Assembly (NCBI RefSeq): GCF_900130065.1
Contig: NZ_FQXV01000001.1
Location: 388,418 to 452,417 of the forward strand
Reading direction: 5' to 3'
Source of the DNA: Sporobacter termitidis DSM 10068
GTDB taxonomy: Bacteria > Bacillota > Clostridia > Oscillospirales > Oscillospiraceae
DNA: 64,000 bases
Shown here piece after piece: positions 16,572-25,604 of this stretch. The notes under the pieces were generated by a model that was given only the letters and a program-made list of their open reading frames with translations, made no database searches and was not told the origin of the DNA. The position numbers and the translations under genes were made by a program. Each line of letters opens with the position of its first letter. Within the stretch, counting starts at the first letter, position 1.

Positions 16572-19028
16572 TCAGATAAACAGGTTGACGTTGGACTCCT
16601 CCGCGTCGGCGAGGTACGTGCCCACGCCGGCGTAGTCGATGCCGTCGATCAGTTCTTCCTTTTTGATCCCCATCACGTCCATGCTCATGGTGCAGGCAAC
16701 GATTTTAACGCCGTTCTGCTGCGCCTTTTTAATGAGCTCCTCCAGCGACGAGACGTTTTTCTTTTTCATGATGCCTTTCATCATGGCCGTACCCATGCCC
16801 AGCATATGCATCTTGGAGAGCTTGAGCTTTGACGCGCCGCGCGGCATCATGCCGCCGAACATGGACTCCACAAATGTCTTGTCAACCCTGACCTTGTTCG
16901 TCCTGCGGAGCACGTTCAGCCCCCAGAAGGTAAAGAACATGGTAACAGGCCGGCCCATGGCCGCCGCGCCGTTGGCGATAATGAACGACGCCAGGACCTT
17001 GTCGAGATCGCCGGAGAAAACAATGATCGTCTTGCCCTCGGCGCCGCTGGCCTGCACAGGCGCCGAGGCTGCGCCGCCCTTCCGGACAAGCGCCACATAG
17101 TCGCTCCCGCGCTTCTCGTTTGAAACGAGCGTATTTCCGGTCCGGCGCGCCCATGCCCCGATGTCCCGGGCAAAGCCCGGGTCGGAGGCCGCAACCTCCA
17201 GCGACTCGCCGTCCTTTAGCGCCTTCATCGCCTCAAAGACCTTCATGATCGGCCCCGGGCACTGCATGCCGCTGCAGTCCAGGCGCATGCTCGCGCCCGG
17301 CGCCGGTTTCGCGGTATCGCCGCTGTCAGCCACGGTTTCGGCGTTCGTCATCGGGATCACCTCGCTTTCCTTATAATGCATGGACTGATAAAACCGCGTG
17401 CCGCCCGGGTAGACGCGGACGTTTTTAAAGCCGTTTTCCATCAGGATACGCGCCGCGTTGTAGGAGCGGACGCCAATGGCGCAGAAGGTGACGACAGCAC
17501 TGTCCCTGTCGAGCTCTGAAAGCCTTTTGCGGAGCTGTCCCAGCGGAATGTGCTTATAGGCCGGCAGCGCGTACGCCTCCACCTCGGCGGCCTCCCGCAC
17601 GTCCAACGCCACGACGCTGCCGTCCGTCAGGTCCGCGTCCCAGGGCGCGAAGGCAACCTTCCCCGTCAGAATGTTTTCCGCCACAAAACCCGCCATGTTG
17701 ACCGGGTCCTTGGCCGACGAGTATGGAGGCGCGTACGCCAGCTCCAGCGTTTTCAGGTCCCGGACGGCGCCGCCGAGGCGAATGACGGCGGCAATCGTGT
17801 CGATGCGCTTGTCAACGCCGTCTGCGCCGACGATCTGCGCGCCGTAAATCCGCCTGCCGTCTTTGGAAAAAATCAGCTTGATGTTCATGGGCACAGCGCC
17901 GGGATAATAGGACGCGTGGGAGTTCTGGGTGATGATAAGCGTCTCGTAATCCCTGCCTTTCACGAGGCCCTTTTTGACAAGTGTTTTCTCGCTTTGGCCC
18001 GTCGCGGCCGCCGTCATGTCGAAAATCTTCGCCACGGACGTGCCCTGCGTGCCGTCGTAGGTCTCATGGCCCCCGGCGATGTTGTCCGCCGCGATGCGCC
18101 CCTGCTTGTTGGCGGGTCCGGCCAGCGGGACCATCGCGCGGCCCTTATCGACGAAGTCCTCGACCTCGATGACGTCGCCGACGGCGTAGATATCCGGGTC
18201 GGACGTCCGCAGCCCGGCATTTACAACAATGCCGCCCCGGGCGTTCACCTCAAGGCCGGCAGCCTTGGCAAGCTCGCTGTTGGGCCGCACGCCGATGGAG
18301 AGGATCACGAGTCCGGCCGTAAGCTTCCTGCCGCTTTTCAGCGCCACGGTCACGCCCCCGTCCGTCTCCTCAAAGGACGCCACGCCGTCCGAGAGCCGCA
18401 GGTCGACGCCCTTTCGGGCCAGGTGCTCGTGGACGAGCTGCGCCATCTCGAAGTCCAGCGGCGCCATGACCTGCTCGAGCATTTCGACCACGGAGACCTC
18501 AAGCCCCGCGTGGCGCAGGTTCTCCGCCATCTCCAGCCCGATGAACCCGCCGCCGACAACCACGGCGCTTTTAACGCCATGCTCTCCGATGTACGCCCGG
18601 ATGCGGTCGGTATCCGGCACCGTCCAGAGCGTCATGATACGCTTTGAATCGATGCCGGGAATCGGCGGCCGCACCGGAGACGAGCCGGTGGATAAAACCA
18701 GCGTGTCGTAGCTCTCGTCGTATGTCTCGCCGGTGTCGAGCTTTTTCACGGTGATGGTTTTGGCCGCCCTGTCGATGCCGGTGACCTCCTGGCGCACCCT
18801 GACGTCCGTATTGTATTTGGCGCCCATGGCCTCCGGCGTCTGCAGGATCAGCGCGCTCCTCTGCTTGATCACATCGCCCACATGATACGGCAGGCCGCAG
18901 TTGGCGTAAGAGATGTAATCCCCCCGCTCAAAAACGATGATCTGCGCGCTCTCGTCCAACCGCCGCAGCCTGGCCGCACAGCTCGCCCCGCCCGCGACGC
19001 CGCCGACGATCAGTACCTTTTTCCCCAT
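16572..19028 (-). CDS. CoA-disulfide reductase / rhodanese / TusA / DsrE four-domain fusion
   Basis: An 818-residue multidomain sulfur-redox enzyme. Residues 1-450 form an FAD/NAD(P)H disulfide reductase (VGGVAGGASCAARLRR; redox Cys in YANCGLPYHVG as in CoA-disulfide reductase; IYAVGDVIEVEDF). A rhodanese domain follows (about 465-550, active Cys in TFCAIGVRS), then a TusA/SirA domain (about 578-650, CSGMQCPGPIM), then a DsrE/DsrF-like domain (about 670-818, IIVFSGDLDKVLASF). The set suggests reduction of CoA- or polysulfides with relay of persulfide sulfur from domain to domain. It is a single gene with a strong AAGGAGGGG site, flanked by hairpins. Confidence 0.92.
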   Translation of the reverse strand: MGKKVLIVGGVAGGASCAARLRRLDESAQIIVFERGDYISYANCGLPYHVGDVIKQRSALILQTPEAMGAKYNTDVRVRQEVTGIDRAAKTITVKKLDTGETYDESYDTLVLSTGSSPVRPPIPGIDSKRIMTLWTVPDTDRIRAYIGEHGVKSAVVVGGGFIGLEMAENLRHAGLEVSVVEMLEQVMAPLDFEMAQLVHEHLARKGVDLRLSDGVASFEETDGGVTVALKSGRKLTAGLVILSIGVRPNSELAKAAGLEVNARGGIVVNAGLRTSDPDIYAVGDVIEVEDFVDKGRAMVPLAGPANKQGRIAADNIAGGHETYDGTQGTSVAKIFDMTAAATGQSEKTLVKKGLVKGRDYETLIITQNSHASYYPGAVPMNIKLIFSKDGRRIYGAQIVGADGVDKRIDTIAAVIRLGGAVRDLKTLELAYAPPYSSAKDPVNMAGFVAENILTGKVAFAPWDADLTDGSVVALDVREAAEVEAYALPAYKHIPLGQLRKRLSELDRDSAVVTFCAIGVRSYNAARILMENGFKNVRVYPGGTRFYQSMHYKESEVIPMTNAETVADSGDTAKPAPGASMRLDCSGMQCPGPIMKVFEAMKALKDGESLEVAASDPGFARDIGAWARRTGNTLVSNEKRGSDYVALVRKGGAASAPVQASGAEGKTIIVFSGDLDKVLASFIIANGAAAMGRPVTMFFTFWGLNVLRRTNKVRVDKTFVESMFGGMMPRGASKLKLSKMHMLGMGTAMMKGIMKKKNVSSLEELIKKAQQNGVKIVACTMSMDVMGIKKEELIDGIDYAGVGTYLADAEESNVNLFI

Positions 19029-19130
19029 GAGAGAACCCCTCCTTGTCTGAGTTTTAACAATGTTTTAATTGTAAATGATTAAGGGCAATTCACAGTGACT
19101 TTATCACACAGCCCTCGTCGGCAGTCCTTG

Positions 19131-19170
19131 CAAAAAAACAGACCCGCCGTACTCTGCAGTACAGCGGGTC
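19131..19170 (-). terminator. Intrinsic terminator
   Basis: A 14-bp stem with one mismatch (19139-19152 with 19157-19170) is followed on the minus strand by GTTTTTTTGC. It terminates the marR-ABC operon after the GC-rich repeat. Confidence 0.85.
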
Positions 19171-19217
19171 TAATGATATGCACCCGGCGCCGGAAATCCT
19201 CAGTCGGCTGCACCGAC

Positions 19218-19310
19218 AGAGCCCCCAGGGTATGGGGAGCCCCAACGGGGTCCGGGGAACCCCCGACGGGGGTTTGGGGCGCAGCCCCACCCGAGGGTCA
19301 TAGGGGGCGG
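19218..19310. repeat. GC-rich intergenic palindromic repeat
   Basis: The stretch is built from short self-complementary blocks, including GGGGCGCAGCCCC and AACCCCCGACGGGGGTT. Related blocks occur at 25600-25685. Confidence 0.65.
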
Positions 19311-19314
19311 GATT

Positions 19315-21180
19315 TTAGGATGCCTGCTCGAATTGGCTGTTGTAGAGGTCGGCGTAGAAGCCGCCCTTGGCCAGGAGCTGCTCGTGGTTGCCGCTCTCGA
19401 CGATGTCGCCGTCGCGCATGACAAGGATCATGTCCGCGTTCTTGATGGTTGACAGCCGGTGGGCGATGACGAAGGACGTCCTGCTCTTCATGAGCTCATC
19501 CATTGCCTTCTGTACGAGAAGCTCGGTGCGCGTATCCACGGAGCTGGTGGCCTCATCCAGGATGAGGAGGGGCGAGTTTTGAATCATGGCGCGGGCGATG
19601 GTAAGCAGCTGCTTCTGCCCGGCGGACAGGTTGGCGTTGTCGTTGAGCACCGTATCGTAGCCATGGGGCAGCGTCTTGATAAAGTGGTGCAGCCCGACGG
19701 CCTTGCAGGCGTTTTTGACTTCCTCGTCCGTAACACCCTGCTTGCTGTAAACGATATTTTCCTTGATGGTGCCCTCAAACAGCCAGGTGTCCTGCAGGAC
19801 CATGCAGAACAGGTCGTGCACGTTTTCCCGCCGGAGCCTGCTGGTCGGGACGCCGTCCACCAGTATCTCACCGCTGTCCACCTCGTAAAAGCGCATCAGC
19901 AGATTGACGATCGTCGTCTTGCCGGCGCCCGTGGGCCCGACGATGGCGACCTTCTGCCCGGCCTTGATATCCGCCGAGAAGTCCTTGATGATCGTCTTAT
20001 CCGGCGTATACCCGAAGTGGACATGGCTGAAGGTGACGTCGCCGCGCATATCCGCCGGCTGCTCGGTCTTCTCCGATTCGTCCTCCAGCTCTTTTTCCTC
20101 CAGGAACTCGAAAACGCGCTCGGAGGCGGCGGCTGTGGACTGCAGCGTCGTTGCCGCCTGGGCCACCTGGGCCAGCGGCTGCGTGAAGAGGCGGATGTAG
20201 ATCAGAAACGCGACGATGACGCCAAAGTCGATGGTACCGTTTTTCGTAAGGACGGCGCCGACGACGCAGACGGCCACATAGCCGAAGTTGCCGATAAAGT
20301 TCATCAGCGGCATCATCAAGCCCGAAAAGAACTGGGACTTCCAGTTGGAATCATAGAGCTTCTCGTTGATATCGTCAAATACCCGCCGGGCTTCCTTTTC
20401 GCCGTTATACGCCTTGACGATGTTGTGGCCGGCGTAGATTTCCTCGATGTGGCCGTTGATTTCGCCAAGGTATCTCTGATTGCGCGTAAAGTATTTCTGT
20501 GACGACTTCAGGATGACGCTCATGAAGACAAAGCCGATCAGCGTTGAGCCGATAGCCGTCAGCGCCATGATGGCGTTGGTGGCGAACATCATCACAATCG
20601 CGCCCAGGAACATGGCGATGGATGTGACCAGTTGCCCCAGGCTCTGGTTTAAAGATTGGCCCAGGGTATCGATATCGTTTGTGACGCGGCTCAAGGTATT
20701 GCCGATGGTCGTATTGTCAAAATACCGCAGCGGGAGCCTGTTGATTTTTTCCGAGATGCCGCGGCGCAGGCCGTTCGTCAGACGCTGGGTGACCGTGGCC
20801 ATGATCCAGCCCTGGATGAAAAGAAGTACGGCGCCGATGACATACAGGATGACCAAGTAGCGGCAGATTGAGGCAATCTTGTCAAGGTCGATGTGTCCGC
20901 CGGTCATGACGGAGCTTTGCATGCCGCTGATGATAGTATCGGTGATGTCGCTCAGCTTGTCAGGGCCCAACAGCGAGGTAATAGCGCCCCCAATGGCGCA
21001 GATAAAGGCGATAATCATGACAAGCCAGTATTTTTTGCTGTACGCCAGCAGCTTTCCGATTGACTTTTTAAAATTCTTCGGCTTTTCGCCGCCCATGCGC
21101 ATGCCGCCTGGGCCGGGACCTCCGGCCGGGCGCCGCTGCTGATCCTTCATCTGGCCAATTTCGTATTCGTTTTTGCTCAT
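19315..21180 (-). CDS. ABC exporter subunit, MsbA/LmrA type (second half)
   Basis: A 621-residue half transporter with an N-terminal extension (rich in Gly, Pro, Arg and Met, residues 15-35), six membrane helices (about 50-340) and an ATPase domain. It has Walker A GPTGAGKTTI, signature LSAGQKQLL and a complete Walker B with catalytic Glu (LLILDEATSSVD). The start overlaps the preceding ABC gene by four bases, so the two subunits are probably made together as a heterodimeric exporter, likely for drugs or lipids. It is downstream of a MarR regulator. Confidence 0.93.
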   Translation of the reverse strand: MSKNEYEIGQMKDQQRRPAGGPGPGGMRMGGEKPKNFKKSIGKLLAYSKKYWLVMIIAFICAIGGAITSLLGPDKLSDITDTIISGMQSSVMTGGHIDLDKIASICRYLVILYVIGAVLLFIQGWIMATVTQRLTNGLRRGISEKINRLPLRYFDNTTIGNTLSRVTNDIDTLGQSLNQSLGQLVTSIAMFLGAIVMMFATNAIMALTAIGSTLIGFVFMSVILKSSQKYFTRNQRYLGEINGHIEEIYAGHNIVKAYNGEKEARRVFDDINEKLYDSNWKSQFFSGLMMPLMNFIGNFGYVAVCVVGAVLTKNGTIDFGVIVAFLIYIRLFTQPLAQVAQAATTLQSTAAASERVFEFLEEKELEDESEKTEQPADMRGDVTFSHVHFGYTPDKTIIKDFSADIKAGQKVAIVGPTGAGKTTIVNLLMRFYEVDSGEILVDGVPTSRLRRENVHDLFCMVLQDTWLFEGTIKENIVYSKQGVTDEEVKNACKAVGLHHFIKTLPHGYDTVLNDNANLSAGQKQLLTIARAMIQNSPLLILDEATSSVDTRTELLVQKAMDELMKSRTSFVIAHRLSTIKNADMILVMRDGDIVESGNHEQLLAKGGFYADLYNSQFEQAS

Positions 21181-22988
21181 GCTCCGAGTTCCTCCTTTGA
21201 CAGCTGCGAGTAGGCGATCTGCTGGTAAACCTCGCAGTTTTTCATCAGCTCGTCATGCGTGCCCATGCCGACCATATTTCCTTCATCCAAAACGATGATG
21301 CGGTCGGCGTCCCTGATCGTACCGATGCGCTGCGCGACGATCAGGCTGGTGACACCGGACGTCTCCTTCCGCAGCGCGGAGCGCAGTATCCTGTCCGTCT
21401 TGTAATCCAGCGCGGAGAAGGAATCGTCAAAGATATATATTTCAGGCTTTCTGTAGATGGCCCGCGCGATGGCCAGGCGCTGCTTCTGCCCGCCGGAGAC
21501 ATTGGTGCCGCCCTGGGAGATATGCGCTTCGTACTTATCTTCCATCTGCTCGACGAACTCGGCCCCCTGGGCGATCTCGACGGCGCGCCTGATTTCAGCC
21601 TCCCTGGCCGCTTTCCTGTCCTCTTCCGTCACCTCTCCGGCGCTTTTTCCCTCTATGACAAGCTCTTGGCCGTTGTCGCCGAAGTCGATGTTGGAGCTGA
21701 CCGTGCCGGTAAAGAGCACGGCCCGCTGCGGCACATAGCCGATCTTGTTGTGCAGCGCCTCCTGCGTGTACTCGCGGACGTCGACGTCGTCGATCAGGAC
21801 CTGGCCCTCGCTGACGTCGTAAAACCGCGGCACAAGGTTGATCAGCGTGGATTTGCCGCTGCCGGTGGAGCCGATGAAGGCGACGGTCTCTCCCTTGCGC
21901 GCCTTGAAGCTGATATCATGCAAGACGTACTCCTCGGCGTCGGGGTATTTGAAGCTGACATTTCTGAACTCGATCTCGCCGGCAACGTCCGCCGGGGACT
22001 GGGTACTCTTGCCGTCCAGAATCCGCGGCTTTGTATCGAGCACCTCGTTGATACGCTTTGCCGAAACCTGGACACGCGGCGCCATGATAAACGTTATCGT
22101 CAGCATCATAAACGCCATAATGACCTGCATGGCGTAACCGGAAAACGCCACCATGTTTGAAAAGGTCGCGATCTTATCCATGCCCGCCGCAGCGTCGATG
22201 AGATAGGCGCCGATCCAGTAAATGCCGAGCGTTATGCCGCTCATAACAAGGGTCATGCCGGGATTAAACACGGTCATGGCGCGCGTGACGGACAGCATGT
22301 TGTTGGTGATGTCACTGTTGGCGACCTCAAACTTCGCCTGCTCGTATTTTTCGGCGTTGTATGCCCGGACGACGCGGATACCCGTCAGGTTCTCGCGGGT
22401 CACGCGGTTCAGGTTGTCGGTCAGCCACTGGATTTTCCTGAACTTCGGCAGCGCGTAGATCATAATGGCGGCAATCATGACAAGGAGGACCGCCACAGCG
22501 CCTCCGGTGAGCGCCGTCCACTCCCAGCTCTTGGTGGATATTTTAGCCACCGCCCACACGGCCAGAATCGGCGCTTTGATAATGATCTGCAGGCCCATGG
22601 CGATAAACATCTGGATTTGCGTGATGTCGTTTGTGGACCGGGTAATCAGGCTCGCCGTCGAAAACCCGTTGATCTCCTCCATGGAGAAGTCCTCGACCCT
22701 GTGGAACAGCTTTGAGCGCAGGCGCTTTGAGAAGCCCGCCGCGATCCTGGCCGCGAAGTAGCCCACGATCACCGACGTGACCGCGCTGCCCAGCGTACAC
22801 AGCAGCATCTTGCCGCCCGTCTCCCAGATTTGCGACATCGTGCTGTCCGGCGTCTCCACGTACCGGGTGATGTCTGTCATGTAGTCCGGCAGCTTCAGGT
22901 CCAGCCACGTCTGGGCGAACAGAAAACCGACACAGACCAGAATCAGCAGCCATTCCGTAAGTTTCAAGTGTTTCAGAATTTTGATCAT
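21177..22988 (-). CDS. ABC exporter subunit with altered Walker B (first half)
   Basis: A 603-residue half transporter: six membrane helices (about 15-320) and an ATPase domain with Walker A GSTGSGKSTL and signature VSGGQKQRL. The Walker B is IYIFDDSFSALD, with Asp where catalytic Glu is expected. This pattern is known in heterodimeric exporters, where one ATP site is degenerate and non-hydrolytic. The partner encoded next has the intact Glu but a slightly altered signature (LSAGQ). The gene follows marR by 45 bases. A MarR-controlled multidrug-type pump is the likely role. Confidence 0.93.
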   Translation of the reverse strand: MIKILKHLKLTEWLLILVCVGFLFAQTWLDLKLPDYMTDITRYVETPDSTMSQIWETGGKMLLCTLGSAVTSVIVGYFAARIAAGFSKRLRSKLFHRVEDFSMEEINGFSTASLITRSTNDITQIQMFIAMGLQIIIKAPILAVWAVAKISTKSWEWTALTGGAVAVLLVMIAAIMIYALPKFRKIQWLTDNLNRVTRENLTGIRVVRAYNAEKYEQAKFEVANSDITNNMLSVTRAMTVFNPGMTLVMSGITLGIYWIGAYLIDAAAGMDKIATFSNMVAFSGYAMQVIMAFMMLTITFIMAPRVQVSAKRINEVLDTKPRILDGKSTQSPADVAGEIEFRNVSFKYPDAEEYVLHDISFKARKGETVAFIGSTGSGKSTLINLVPRFYDVSEGQVLIDDVDVREYTQEALHNKIGYVPQRAVLFTGTVSSNIDFGDNGQELVIEGKSAGEVTEEDRKAAREAEIRRAVEIAQGAEFVEQMEDKYEAHISQGGTNVSGGQKQRLAIARAIYRKPEIYIFDDSFSALDYKTDRILRSALRKETSGVTSLIVAQRIGTIRDADRIIVLDEGNMVGMGTHDELMKNCEVYQQIAYSQLSKEELGA

Positions 22989-23033
22989 GCTATATGCTCC
23001 TAACTGCGAAAATTATATATGAGATAAAAGGAC

Positions 23034-23474
23034 TCAGCAGCATGTATTAAAAACCTTCCCGGATATCTCGGTAATACGTCCGACGATCCGGATATATTCC
23101 CGGGCGTCCTCCTCGCCGAGCTCGGTCAGAATTTTGACCATCTTGTCGTGCATTTCCTTCCGCTCGCTTTCAACAAGCTCCCGGCCGAGCTCGGTGATCG
23201 TGACAAGAATCCTGCGCCGGTCTCCCTTGTCGACACGCCGTTCAATAAAGCCTTTCGCTTCGAGGCTTTTCAGCGCCATCGCCACTCTGGCCGAGCTGGT
23301 GCTCATGGCCGCCGAAAGCTCGCTCGGGAGCGTATCCCTATCCCTGTAACCCAGAAAATTCAGAATAAACATCTCACCGTGCATAAACGCGCTCGCCTTT
23401 TTTGGCCAGAAGCTGGATTTCATCATCGCCCCCGTCTTTTTCAGCATTTCCGTTGCCAGTTCACCGTAATCCAT
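23034..23474 (-). CDS. MarR-family transcriptional regulator
   Basis: The 146-residue winged-helix protein has the MarR recognition-helix region LPSELSAAMSTSSARVAMALKSLEAKG and the wing DKGDRRRILVTITELG. It probably represses its own operon and the two exporter genes, and would be released by a small molecule. The operon order is marR, ABC, ABC. A good promoter lies 70-100 bases upstream. Confidence 0.93.
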   Translation of the reverse strand: MDYGELATEMLKKTGAMMKSSFWPKKASAFMHGEMFILNFLGYRDRDTLPSELSAAMSTSSARVAMALKSLEAKGFIERRVDKGDRRRILVTITELGRELVESERKEMHDKMVKILTELGEEDAREYIRIVGRITEISGKVFNTCC

Positions 23475-23543
23475 GTGATCACCACCCTTTCCGAAATTGC
23501 GTGTTTCATTTGCTAATCCTATTAATATCTAACACTTTGAGGT

Positions 23544-23572
23544 ATTATAGCACGCCGCATATGAGGTGTCTA
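23544..23572 (-). promoter_or_regulatory. Promoter of the marR-ABC operon
   Basis: On the minus strand TAGACA (23567-23572) and TATAAT (23544-23549) are spaced by 17 bases. The AT-rich, partly palindromic TGTTAG...TTAGCA block at about 23512-23535 is a candidate MarR site. Confidence 0.65.
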
Positions 23573-23770
23573 TGTGCGATGTGTAGAATGGTGCCCGATC
23601 CGGCGGATAAATACAGTCCATTTTATATAATACATCTACAAATCTCTGTTTTTTTATCCGTTTCTCACCATAGCCAATGTTATCCTGACTTTCCCCCGCA
23701 AGACTTTTGCTTGCTTGTCCGCCAAAGGCGTGATAATATATATAATATTAATGAAAGGCGGTGCTGATCC

Positions 23771-23989
23771 GTGAGCGATGCTGTGAAGAACGATACCACC
23801 CCGGGCGAAAACGAACCGCTCAACAAATACGAGGCTCTGACGATCCTCTATCTGCAGAAGCAGGAACTGACCGGCATGTCGCCGGAAGAGGTCGTGGGGC
23901 GTTATATCGAGGTACACGACCGCATCAAAAAAGAATTTGCGCATCAGAAAGAGGTCAGGAGACGGCGGCTGAATCCCCTGCCGCTGTAA
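23771..23989 (+). CDS. Small protein of unknown function
   Basis: A 72-residue, charged, soluble protein without membrane or signal segments. The middle is predicted helical (YEALTILYLQKQ... then EEVVGRYIEVHDRIKKEF). A GTG start lies nine bases after AAAGGCGG. It is followed 35 bases later by the lytic transglycosylase gene on the same strand, so the two are probably co-transcribed. I do not recognise the family. Confidence 0.65.
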   Translation: MSDAVKNDTTPGENEPLNKYEALTILYLQKQELTGMSPEEVVGRYIEVHDRIKKEFAHQKEVRRRRLNPLPL

Positions 23990-24024
23990 TCCCGCCCGTC
24001 ACATACAGGGAGTGAGGTGTGAGC

Positions 24025-24786
24025 ATGTCCCTCAATATATCGGGCCTCGGCCAAAATGGCGGCGTCCCGTCCGTCAAAAGCACCGGAGCCGGGGTATCTG
24101 CCGATTTTTCCGGCATCCTGCAGAAAAGCTCCGAAAAATACGGCGTCGACCTGGACGCGCTGTTTAACTCGGCCAGCGAGAAATACGGCGTACCCGTCAA
24201 TCTGCTGAAGGCCGTGGCCAAGGCGGAATCGGGCTTCAATCCCAAGGCGACATCGCCGGCGGGCGCCATGGGCATCATGCAGCTCATGCCGGGTACCGCC
24301 ACCGGTCTCGGCGTGACCGACGCCTATGACCCGGCGCAGAACATCATGGGCGGGGCAAAATACTTAAGTCAGCTTTTAAGCCGCTTCGGCGGGGATACGA
24401 CCCTGGCCGTCGCCGCTTACAACGCGGGCCCCGGCGCCGTCAGCAAATACGGCGGCGTCCCGCCGTATAATGAGACCCAGAGCTATGTCCGCCGCGTGAT
24501 GGGCTATCTGGGCCAGGACATTACCGCCGGCACCGTCCCCGTGACGTCCGCCAGCCCGGCGCTGTCACAGCTGTCCGGCCTGGCCGGCAATGACAACCTC
24601 GGCGCCATTCTGGAGGGCACGCTCCTGTCCGGCGGCTTCGGCAGCGGCGACATGACGGGCCTTTTGAGCGCCATCAACGGCTCCGACCCGAAGGATATCA
24701 CCAACGCGCTCATGGCGTCTGTCTACCAGCTGCAGCTCCAAATGCTGCAGGGCGGCGATGACGACGACAACAGCGTGATCGTTTAG
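24025..24786 (+). CDS. Lytic transglycosylase (SLT domain)
   Basis: About 253 residues. The SLT domain occupies about 50-160, with the catalytic Glu in AKAESGFNPKA, then GAMGIMQLMP and the AAYNAGPGAV motif. These enzymes cleave peptidoglycan between MurNAc and GlcNAc. There is no N-terminal signal peptide; the protein begins with a Gly/Ser-rich stretch and a copy-like pair of phrases (SEKYGVDLDALFNSASEKYGV), so export may use a flagellar or other route. The C-terminal 90 residues are low-complexity and end in acidic DDDD. I chose ATG 24025, seven bases after GAGG; GTG 24019 is possible. Confidence 0.88.
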   Translation: MSLNISGLGQNGGVPSVKSTGAGVSADFSGILQKSSEKYGVDLDALFNSASEKYGVPVNLLKAVAKAESGFNPKATSPAGAMGIMQLMPGTATGLGVTDAYDPAQNIMGGAKYLSQLLSRFGGDTTLAVAAYNAGPGAVSKYGGVPPYNETQSYVRRVMGYLGQDITAGTVPVTSASPALSQLSGLAGNDNLGAILEGTLLSGGFGSGDMTGLLSAINGSDPKDITNALMASVYQLQLQMLQGGDDDDNSVIV

Positions 24787-24860
24787 ACACGGTACAGCAC
24801 CCCCGGCGGCGGGCGATTCGTGAATCGCCCCTATGAGGCGCACGCGTTTTTGCATATGAA

Positions 24861-24888
24861 ACACAGGGCTGACAGTCCTGTGTTTTTT
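24861..24888 (+). terminator. Terminator after the transglycosylase gene
   Basis: ACACAGG (24861-24867) pairs with CCTGTGT (24877-24883), followed by a T-run. Confidence 0.8.
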
Positions 24889-24898
24889 GATTGTACCA

Positions 24899-24926
24899 CA
24901 AAAAAAGGAGAGGGCCTCCCCTCTCC
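24899..24926 (-). terminator. Terminator of the small membrane protein gene
   Basis: An 8-bp GGAGAGGG/CCCTCTCC stem (24907-24926) is followed on the minus strand by TTTTTTTGTGG. Confidence 0.85.
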
Positions 24927-24933
24927 GTACAGC

Positions 24934-25155
24934 TTATTCGATCAACTTTTCAAGGTCGTCGAGTTTATGATTGATGATCTTTATATCGTTTTCTGCCATA
25001 GCGATTCGTTCGACAAGGTTGTTATGCTTTTCTACTTTCTTCTCAAGTTGTTCGAGCCGGTAGTTAACCAGCTTGTTTGCCACCAGAATCCCGGTAAATG
25101 AGCCCGTCAGCGTACCGGCAAGAGCAAACAGTGCTACCCATATTTCGGTCGACAA
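24934..25155 (-). CDS. Small membrane protein with coiled-coil tail
   Basis: About 73 residues from a TTG start that lies seven bases after GGAGGGG; a longer frame to 25194 has no good ribosome binding site. One hydrophobic helix with small residues (ALFALAGTLTGSFTGILVA) is followed by a heptad-like charged helix (LEQLEKKVEKHNNLVERI...). The layout resembles XhlA-type or holin-associated phage proteins, but no phage genes surround it. It is monocistronic with its own terminator. Confidence 0.7.
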   Translation of the reverse strand: MSTEIWVALFALAGTLTGSFTGILVANKLVNYRLEQLEKKVEKHNNLVERIAMAENDIKIINHKLDDLEKLIE

Positions 25156-25268
25156 CCCTATGCCCCTCCATTTCCGCCATATGGCTATTTGCACAGTTCT
25201 GTGCTTTCCATCTTATGCCGCCGGACACGAAAATGAATTTGTCCCACGGAGCTTGATTACCTGCCGAA

Positions 25269-25301
25269 AAAGGCCGTTTCCACTACAGAGAAACGGCCTT
25301 T
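25269..25301. terminator. 12-bp hairpin
   Basis: AAAGGCCGTTTC (25269-25280) pairs with GAAACGGCCTTT (25290-25301). It may end readthrough from the minus-strand membrane protein gene at 25687. Confidence 0.5.
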
Positions 25302-25303
25302 AG

Positions 25304-25413
25304 ACTGTCGCTAAGCCCAAAGGGCTTTAGCCGACAAAGGGCTGCATACAGCCCGCTCAGCCGCGCGCCGCATGAGAAGAGTCACTCCGGAGGCGCATGT
25401 CCTCCTGCGTGAC
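25304..25413 (+). repeat. Dispersed 110-bp repeat, copy A
   Basis: This stretch aligns over its full length with the reverse complement of 38891-39000, also 110 bp, at roughly 80-85 percent identity by eye. It contains an internal AAGCCCAAAGGGCTT palindrome and a GC-rich palindromic core. Confidence 0.8.
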
Positions 25414-25446
25414 GAGCCCTGACGGGGACGAACGGAGATATAATCC

Positions 25447-25527
25447 CGTAGGGGCAGACCTTGTGTCTGCCCTCCCCGATGCGCAATGTGGAAACGTTAC
25501 AGGGCGGACACAAGGTCCGCCCCTACG
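25447..25527. repeat. 27-bp inverted repeat element
   Basis: Bases 25447-25473 and 25501-25527 are reverse complements with two mismatches. Each arm also contains an internal hairpin around ACCTTGTGT. It resembles the GTAGGGGCGGACC-type intergenic repeats of Oscillospirales. Confidence 0.75.
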
Positions 25528-25604
25528 GAAAGCGCCGCGTTTGTCATTCCAGTCCGCGCCGGAATGATGCGGCAAAGGACAGAATGGAGCCCGTTTATCC
25601 CGTG

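Noticed and set aside
17550..18647. 365-codon plus-strand frame inside the fused oxidoreductase
   Set aside because: It is antisense to the FAD/NAD domain, with His/Arg-rich composition and no start signal.
24934..25194. Prophage remnant suggested by a holin/XhlA-like small protein
   Set aside because: No integrase, capsid, tail or lysis genes surround it, and it has its own terminator.
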